Notes under the pieces: generated by a model
Database searches by the model: none
What the model was told of the DNA's origin: nothing
The model's input: the letters and a program-made list of their open reading frames with translations, nothing else
From: Rhynchonema sp. JSB1_4
Taxonomy: Eukaryota; Nematoda; Chromadorea; Monhysterida; Xyalidae
Reading direction: 5' to 3'
NCBI GenBank assembly: GCA_030248065.1
Contig: JASAMV010000819.1
Span: forward strand, 1-64,000
Length of the DNA: 64,000 nucleotides
Part shown: positions 57,946 through 64,000 of the stretch, one piece after another
How the letters are laid out: the number at the start of each line of letters is the position of its first letter
How positions within the stretch are numbered: position 1 is the stretch's first letter
Made by a program: the position numbers and the translations under genes

Positions 57946-60900
57946 GTGGCCAAACCCCCTGATCCTGTTCATGTCTGTATCATCGTCAGAGCAACTGCAA
58001 TGCGTACAGCGTGGCCAAACCCCGTGTTCCTGTTCATGTCTGTATCATCGTCAGAGCAACTCAATGCGTACAGCGTGGCCAAACCCCCCGTTCCTGTTCA
58101 TGTCTGTATCATCGTCAGAGCAACTGCAATGCGTACAGCGTGGCCAAACCCCCCGTTCCTGTTCATGTCTGTATCATCGTCAGAGCAACTGCAATGCGTA
58201 CAGCGTGGCCAAACCCCCCGTTCCTGTTCATGTCTGTATCATCGTCAGAGCAACTGCAATGCGTACAGCGTGGCCAAACCCCGTGTTCCTGTTCATGTCT
58301 GTATCATCGTCAGAGCAACTGCAATGCGTACAGCGTGGCCAAACCCCGTGTTCCTGTTCATGTCTGTATCATCGTCAGAGCAACTGCAATGCGTACAGCG
58401 TGGCCAAACCCCGTGTTCCTGTTCATGTCTGTATCATCGTCAGAGCAACTGCAATGCGTACAGCGTGGCCAAACCCCGTGTTCCTGTTCATGTCTGTATC
58501 ATCGTCAGAGCAACTGCAATGCGTACAGCGTGGCCAAACCCCGTGTTCCTGTTCATGTCTGTATCATCGTCAGAGCAACTGCAATGCGTACAGCGTGGCC
58601 AAACCCCGTGTTCCTGTTCATGTCTGTATCATCGTCAGAGCAACTGCAATGCGTACAGCGTGGCCAAACCCCGTGTTCCTGTTCATGTCTGTATCATCGT
58701 CAGAGCAACTGCAATGCGTACAGCGTGGCCAAACCCCGTGTTCCTGTTCATGTCTGTATCATCGTCAGAGCAACTGCAATGCGTACAGCGTGGCCAAACC
58801 CCGTGTTCCTGTTCATGTCTGTATCATCGTCAGAGCAACTGCAATGCGTACAGCGTGGCCAAACCCCGTGTTCCTGTTCATGTCTGTATCATCGTCAGAG
58901 CAACTGCAATGCGTACAGCGTGGCCAAACCCCGTGTTCCTGTTCATGTCTGTATCATCGTCAGAGCAACTGCAATGCGTACAGCGTGGCCAAACCCCGTG
59001 TTCCTGTTCATGTCTGTATCATCGTCAGAGCAACTGCAATGCGTACAGCGTGGCCAAACCCCGTGTTCCTGTTCATGTCTGTATCATCGTCAGAGCAACT
59101 GCAATGCGTACAGCGTGGCCAAACCCCGTGTTCCTGTTCATGTCTGTATCATCGTCAGAGCAACTGCAATGCGTACAGCGTGGCCAAACCCCGTGTTCCT
59201 GTTCATGTCTGTATCATCGTCAGAGCAACTGCAATGCGTACAGCGTGGCCAAACCCCGTGTTCCTGTTCATGTCTGTATCATCGTCAGAGCAACTGCAAT
59301 GCGTACAGCGTGGCCAAACCCCGTGTTCCTGTTCATGTCTGTATCATCGTCAGAGCAACTGCAATGCGTACAGCGTGGCCAAACCCCGTGTTCCTGTTCA
59401 TGTCTGTATCATCGTCAGAGCAACTGCAATGCGTACAGCGTGGCCAAACCCCCTGATCCTGTTCATGTCTGTATCATCGTCAGAGCAACTGCAATGCGTA
59501 CAGCGTGGCCAAACCCCGTGTTCCTGTTCATGTCTGTATCATCGTCAGAGCAACTGCAATGCGTACAGCGTGGCCAAACCCCCTGTTCCTGTTCATGTCT
59601 GTATCATCGTCAGAGCAACTGCAATGCGTACAGCGTGGCCAAACCCCGTGTTCCTGTTCATGTCTGTATCATCGTCAGAGCAACTGCAATGCGTACAGCG
59701 TGGCCAAACCCCCTGTTCCTGTTCATGTCTGTATCATCGTCAGAGCAACTGCAATGCGTACAGCGTGGCCAAACCCCGTGTTCCTGTTCATGTCTGTATC
59801 ATCGTCAGAGCAACTGCAATGCGTACAGCGTGGCCAAACCCCGTGTTCCTGTTCATGTCTGTATCATCGTCAGAGCAACTGCAATGCGTACAGCGTGGCC
59901 AAACCCCCTGATCCTGTTCATGTCTGTATCATCGTCAGAGCAACTGCAATGCGTACAGCGTGGCCAAACCCCGTGTTCCTGTTCATGTCTGTATCATCGT
60001 CAGAGCAACTGCAATGCGTACAGCGTGGCCAAACCCCGTGTTCCTGTTCATGTCTGTATCATCGTCAGAGCAACTGCAATGCGTACAGCGTGGCCAACCC
60101 CGCTGTTCCTGTTCATGTCTGTATCATCGTCAGAGCAACTGCAATGCGTACAGCGTGGCCAAACCCCCTGTTCCTGTTCATGTCTGTATCATCGTCAGAG
60201 CAACTGCAATGCGTACAGCGTGGCCAAACCCCGTGTTCCTGTTCATGTCTGTATCATCGTCAGAGCAACTGCAATGCGTACAGCGTGGCCAAACCCCGTG
60301 TTCCTGTTCATGTCTGTATCATCGTCAGAGCAACTGCAATGCGTACAGCGTGGCCAAACCCCCTGATCCTGTTCATGTCTGTATCATCGTCAGAGCAACT
60401 GCAATGCGTACAGCGTGGCCAAACCCCGTGTTCCTGTTCATGTCTGTATCATCGTCAGAGCAACTGCAATGCGTACAGCGTGGCCAAACCCCGTGTTCCT
60501 GTTCATGTCTGTATCATCGTCAGAGCAACTGCAATGCGTACAGCGTGGCCAAACCCCCTGATCCTGTTCATGTCTGTATCATCGTCAGAGCAACTGCAAT
60601 GCGTACAGCGTGGCCAAACCCCGTGTTCCTGTTCATGTCTGTATCATCGTCAGAGCAACTGCAATGCGTACAGCGTGGCCAAACCCCGTGTTCCTGTTCA
60701 TGTCTGTATCATCGTCAGAGCAACTGCAATGCGTACAGCGTGGCCAAACCCCCTGTTCCTGTTCATGTCTGTATCATCGTCAGAGCAACTGCAATGCGTA
60801 CAGCGTGGCCAAACCCCGTGTTCCTGTTCATGTCTGTATCATCGTCAGAGCAACTGCAATGCGTACAGCGTGGCCAAACCCCCTGTTCCTGTTCATGTCT

Positions 60901-62371
60901 GTATCATCGTCAGAGCAACTGCAATGCGTACAGCGTGGCCAAACCCCGTGTTCCTGTTCATGTCTGTATCATCGTCAGAGCAACTGCAATGCGTACAGCG
61001 TGGCCAAACCCCGTGTTCCTGTTCATGTCTGTATCATCGTCAGAGCAACTGCAATGCGTACAGCGTGGCCAAACCCCGTGTTCCTGTTCATGTCTGTATC
61101 ATCGTCAGAGCAACTGCAATGCGTACAGCCTGGCCAAACCCCCTGATCCTGTTCATGTTTGTATCATCGTCAGAGCAACTGCAATGCGTACAGCGTGGCC
61201 GAACCCCCTGATCCTGTTCATGTCTGTATCATCGTCAGAGCAACCGCAATGCGTACAGCGTGGCCAAACCCCGTGTTCCTGTTCATGTCTGTATCATCGT
61301 CAGAGCAACTGCAATGCGTACAGCGTGGCCAAACCCCCTGTTCCTGTTCATGTCTGTATCATCGTCAGAGCAACTGCAATGCGTACAGCGTGGCCAAACC
61401 CCGTGTTCCTGTTCATGTCTGTATCATCGTCAGAGCAACTGCAATGCGTACAGCGTGGCCAAACCCCCGTGTTCCTGTTCATGTCTGTATCATCGTCAGA
61501 GCAACTGCAATGCGTACAGCGTGGCCAAACCCCGTGTTCCTGTTCATGTCTGTATCATCGTCAGAGCAACTGCAATGCGTACAGCGTGGCCAAACTCCCT
61601 GATCCTGTTCATGTCTGTATCATCGTCAGAGCAACTGCAATGCGTACAGCGTGGCCGAACCCCCTGATCCTGTTCATGTCTGTATCATCGTCAGAGCAAC
61701 CGCAATGCGTACAGCGTGGCCAAACCCCGTGTCCCTGTTCATGTCTGTATCATCGTCAGAGCAACTGCAATGCGTACAGCGTGGCCAAACCCCGTGTTCC
61801 TGTTCATGTCTGTATCATCGTCAGAGCAACTGCAATGCGTACAGCGTGGCCAAACCCCGTGTTCCTGTTCATGTCTGTATCATCGTCAGAGCAACTGCAA
61901 TGCGTACAGCGTGGCCAAACCCCCTGATCCTGTTCATGTCTGTATCATCGTCAGAGCAACTGCAATGCGACAACCCCTGTCCTGTTCATGTCTGTATCAT
62001 CGTCAGAGCAACTGCAATGCGTACAGCGTGGCCAAACCCCCTGTTCCTGTCCATGTCTGTATCATCGTCAGAGCAACTGCAATGCGTACAGCGTGGCCAA
62101 ACCCCCTGATCCTGTTCATGTCTGTATCATCGTCAGAGCAACTGCAATGCGTACAGCGTGGCCAAACCCCCTGTTCCTGTTCATGTCTGTATCATCGTCA
62201 GAGCAACTGCAATGCGTACAGCGTGGCCAAACCCCCTGTTCCTGTTCATGTCTGTATCATCGTCAGAGCAACTGCAATGCGTACAGCGTGGCCAAACCCC
62301 CTGATCCTGTTCATGTCTGTATCATCGTCAGAGCAACTGCAATGCGTACAGCGTGGCCAAACCCCCTGATT
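57946..62371 (+). repeat. 65-bp minisatellite array, about 68 copies
   Basis: Unit: GTGGCCAAACCCCGTGTTCC, TGTTCATGTCTGTATCATCG, TCAGAGCAACTGCAATGCGT and ACAGC. The main variants differ at the GTGTTCC position (CTGATCC, CTGTTCC, CCGTTCC). About 18 consecutive identical-type units lie at roughly 58280-59450, and mixed types follow. One degenerate, shortened unit is near 61970. All three forward frames lack stops, giving long open frames, but 65 is not a multiple of 3 and no exon context is seen, so I do not treat it as coding. Confidence 0.97.
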
Positions 62372-62548
62372 CGGTTTTCTGATATTCGGTTTCCATTTGC
62401 TGCTTGACATAACCCTTCTCTGCACTGTTGCAAAATTTGGGGATGTTTCAACTCATAACTGCAGAGAATAGATGCAATCATTGACGGCAGTAATAAAGCG
62501 TGCAGCCTGTGTGTGTTGAGTGCCATGAGCTGGCGGATACATATTGCC

Positions 62549-62645
62549 TATACATACATACATACATACATACATACATACATACATACATACATACATA
62601 CATACATACATACATACATACATACATACATACATACATACATAG
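62549..62645 (+). repeat. (CATA)n microsatellite
   Basis: About 24 perfect tetranucleotide units, directly upstream of the GC-rich repeat copy at 62693. Confidence 0.95.
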
Positions 62646-62692
62646 ATACGTGTACAACGTCTTCCTGTTCTAGTAGTATACTAGTCGGGACC

Positions 62693-62864
62693 CGTGCCTA
62701 CGGCCCGGCGATAGCGCCGCGCCTGTGCCGTGCCCCCCCCCCCCGAAGACCCGTTAGCATACCCAGAGCTACCCGTGAAAATTGACCCGTCCGCCCTTCC
62801 GAGGGGGCCACACACATACATACACACATACACACATACGTCTTCCTGTTTTAGTAGTATAGAT
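62693..62864 (+). repeat. GC-rich dispersed repeat, copy 3
   Basis: GGGACCCGTGCCTACGGCCC start and GTCTTCCTGTTTTAGTAGTA end. The same GTCTTCCTGTTCTAG end motif also precedes it (62659-62680), as if two copies had been joined head to tail. Confidence 0.8.
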
Positions 62865-64000
62865 ATGTATGTAGATGATGCATATGTCGCTTAGCACTAT
62901 CGTGCTAGCTTCGATGCTCAGATCACAGCTGGAGACATTGAAAACATAATTGACTGTTCAGGCGCGGTGGCCATCGTGACAACATGCAAGTGTGGTGCGC
63001 AATGAATTGGATCATTAAAGTAAGGAGATGTTTATCAGTCACTTTCCGGTTGAATGGTGTTGTTTTCACTTGTTTGTGCCCGAGCGTCGAAGCTCGAATA
63101 ATGCATCACCGGTTGGTCAGAAGAAAAATGTGCATATTTGTATTTCTTGGTGATCTACGTACACATTAGCAATTAGCCGGAAAGTAGAATCATGTCTTAA
63201 AATAATTTTTCTATGATCTTTTGTGCAAAGCACGTCCACAAGACGGCACCCAGTGCTCTTTGAATAATGTTTAACGTTTAATATGCATAACACTTTGGCG
63301 ACCAAGGCAAAAAACGTTTTTTTTATTTAAAAAAACGAAGTTATCTGAAAAAAGTCCGGCTCGTTTTTCGTTTTTGAAATCTGAATTTCTTTGATTTGCC
63401 TGATTTTTCAAGGAAAGTATCCAGATTTTAAAGGAGAATCAATTTTTTGTCCAATGTCTGTCAAAAATTTTTCGACCAATCTTTAGTTTGTCGAGATACG
63501 TCGATATACTGAGTTTAATTCTCATGGTCGACCCCTTGCCAAATTTGGTCAGATGATGTAGGCCAAATGGTATTTTTTGCAATATTCGCTAAAAAAAGGC
63601 CTTAAACACGTTTATTTTGCCTTATAACACACAGGATTACTCTGTTTAGCTATTATTTTTTCTAAAATGCATCCTTTCAAACTTTTGGACCATGTTTTGG
63701 GCGTCTGGGCGTTTTTAAAAGAATATCGTTTTTTTAGAAGCGATAGCTTGTAATCCGTTCCAAAACTTTTTCACCAGTCGTTGACTTCAAGATTGACTTC
63801 ATTCGTCCAGTGAAACCATCGTTCTATTGTGGCAACAAGCTGCTCCTCTCTTTCGACAATAATTGGACGTTAAGGCGCTCAGTGTTTGTTTCGGTGCGTC
63901 TCATTTTGCATCCCATCATTACCTGTGGACGTGTATGTATACTGATACTCCATAAATCCATTTCTATTTCAGCATTTCGGACGACATTCCACCTTATCAA
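62865..64000. other. Single-copy sequence, no gene seen
   Basis: AT-rich. No exon with both splice sites and a convincing frame; open frames under 65 codons only. No inverted repeat or octamer found. Confidence 0.5.

Noticed and set aside
57904..60366. 820-codon open frame over the minisatellite
   Set aside because: A product of a 65-bp repeat with no forward stops; no splice or start context, and equivalent frames overlap it.
57946..62371. CRISPR-like array
   Set aside because: Units are contiguous 65-bp tandem repeats with no unique spacers, in a eukaryotic context.
502..62450. Calling the octamers nematode piRNA promoters
   Set aside because: The first base differs (ATGTTTCA, not CTGTTTCA), acceptors are not uniformly TTTTCAG, and no small-RNA data are available; kept only as a comparison.

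Overview
The window is nuclear DNA of an invertebrate animal. Its genes are split by GT-AG introns, use the standard code, and encode metazoan families: SYAP1 (BSD domain), HECA/headcase, an inositol polyphosphate 5-phosphatase, and a secreted C-type lectin. Non-coding DNA is crowded with short fold-back DNA transposons (MITEs), and there are no bacterial or viral features. I could not fix the phylum from sequence alone.

Layout. Positions 1-39478 form one giant palindrome (inverted duplication) whose left end lies outside the window. Reading inward, each arm carries the last exon of the 5-phosphatase gene, SYAP1, HECA and a C-type lectin gene; a 1.1-kb unpaired centre lies at about 20009-21106. 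The copies are not equal. HECA is intact in both arms (516 codons, 10 exons). SYAP1 is intact in the right arm but has a frameshifted exon and a lost splice donor in the left arm. The lectin has a stop codon in the left arm and lacks its first two exons in the right arm. Several transposon insertions are present in one arm and absent, with a clean empty site, in the other. The rest of the 5-phosphatase lies at 39247-42508 on the minus strand.

A second, independent palindrome spans 43943-56089, with its unpaired centre at about 48335-50408. Its arms carry the transmembrane and cytoplasmic exons of an unidentified single-pass membrane protein, running outward from the centre; the exons for its extracellular part are missing from both copies. 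From 56090 on the sequence is single copy: one doubtful exon, two fold-back elements, a 4.4-kb minisatellite of about 68 copies of a 65-bp unit (57946-62371), a CATA microsatellite and a GC-rich dispersed repeat.

The most unusual signal is the octamer ATGTTTCA (TGAAACAT on the other strand). I count about 73 copies, against about 3 expected for this length and composition. It lies at the symmetry centre of several fold-back families with different ends, recurs within introns in the longer form GCTGATGTTTCAC, and in places forms the splice site itself (ATGTTTCAG acceptors, a GTGAAACAT donor). No standard feature class explains it.

Caution: two palindromes in 56 kb could be real inverted duplications or an assembly that joined two haplotypes head to head. 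The sequence alone does not decide this.
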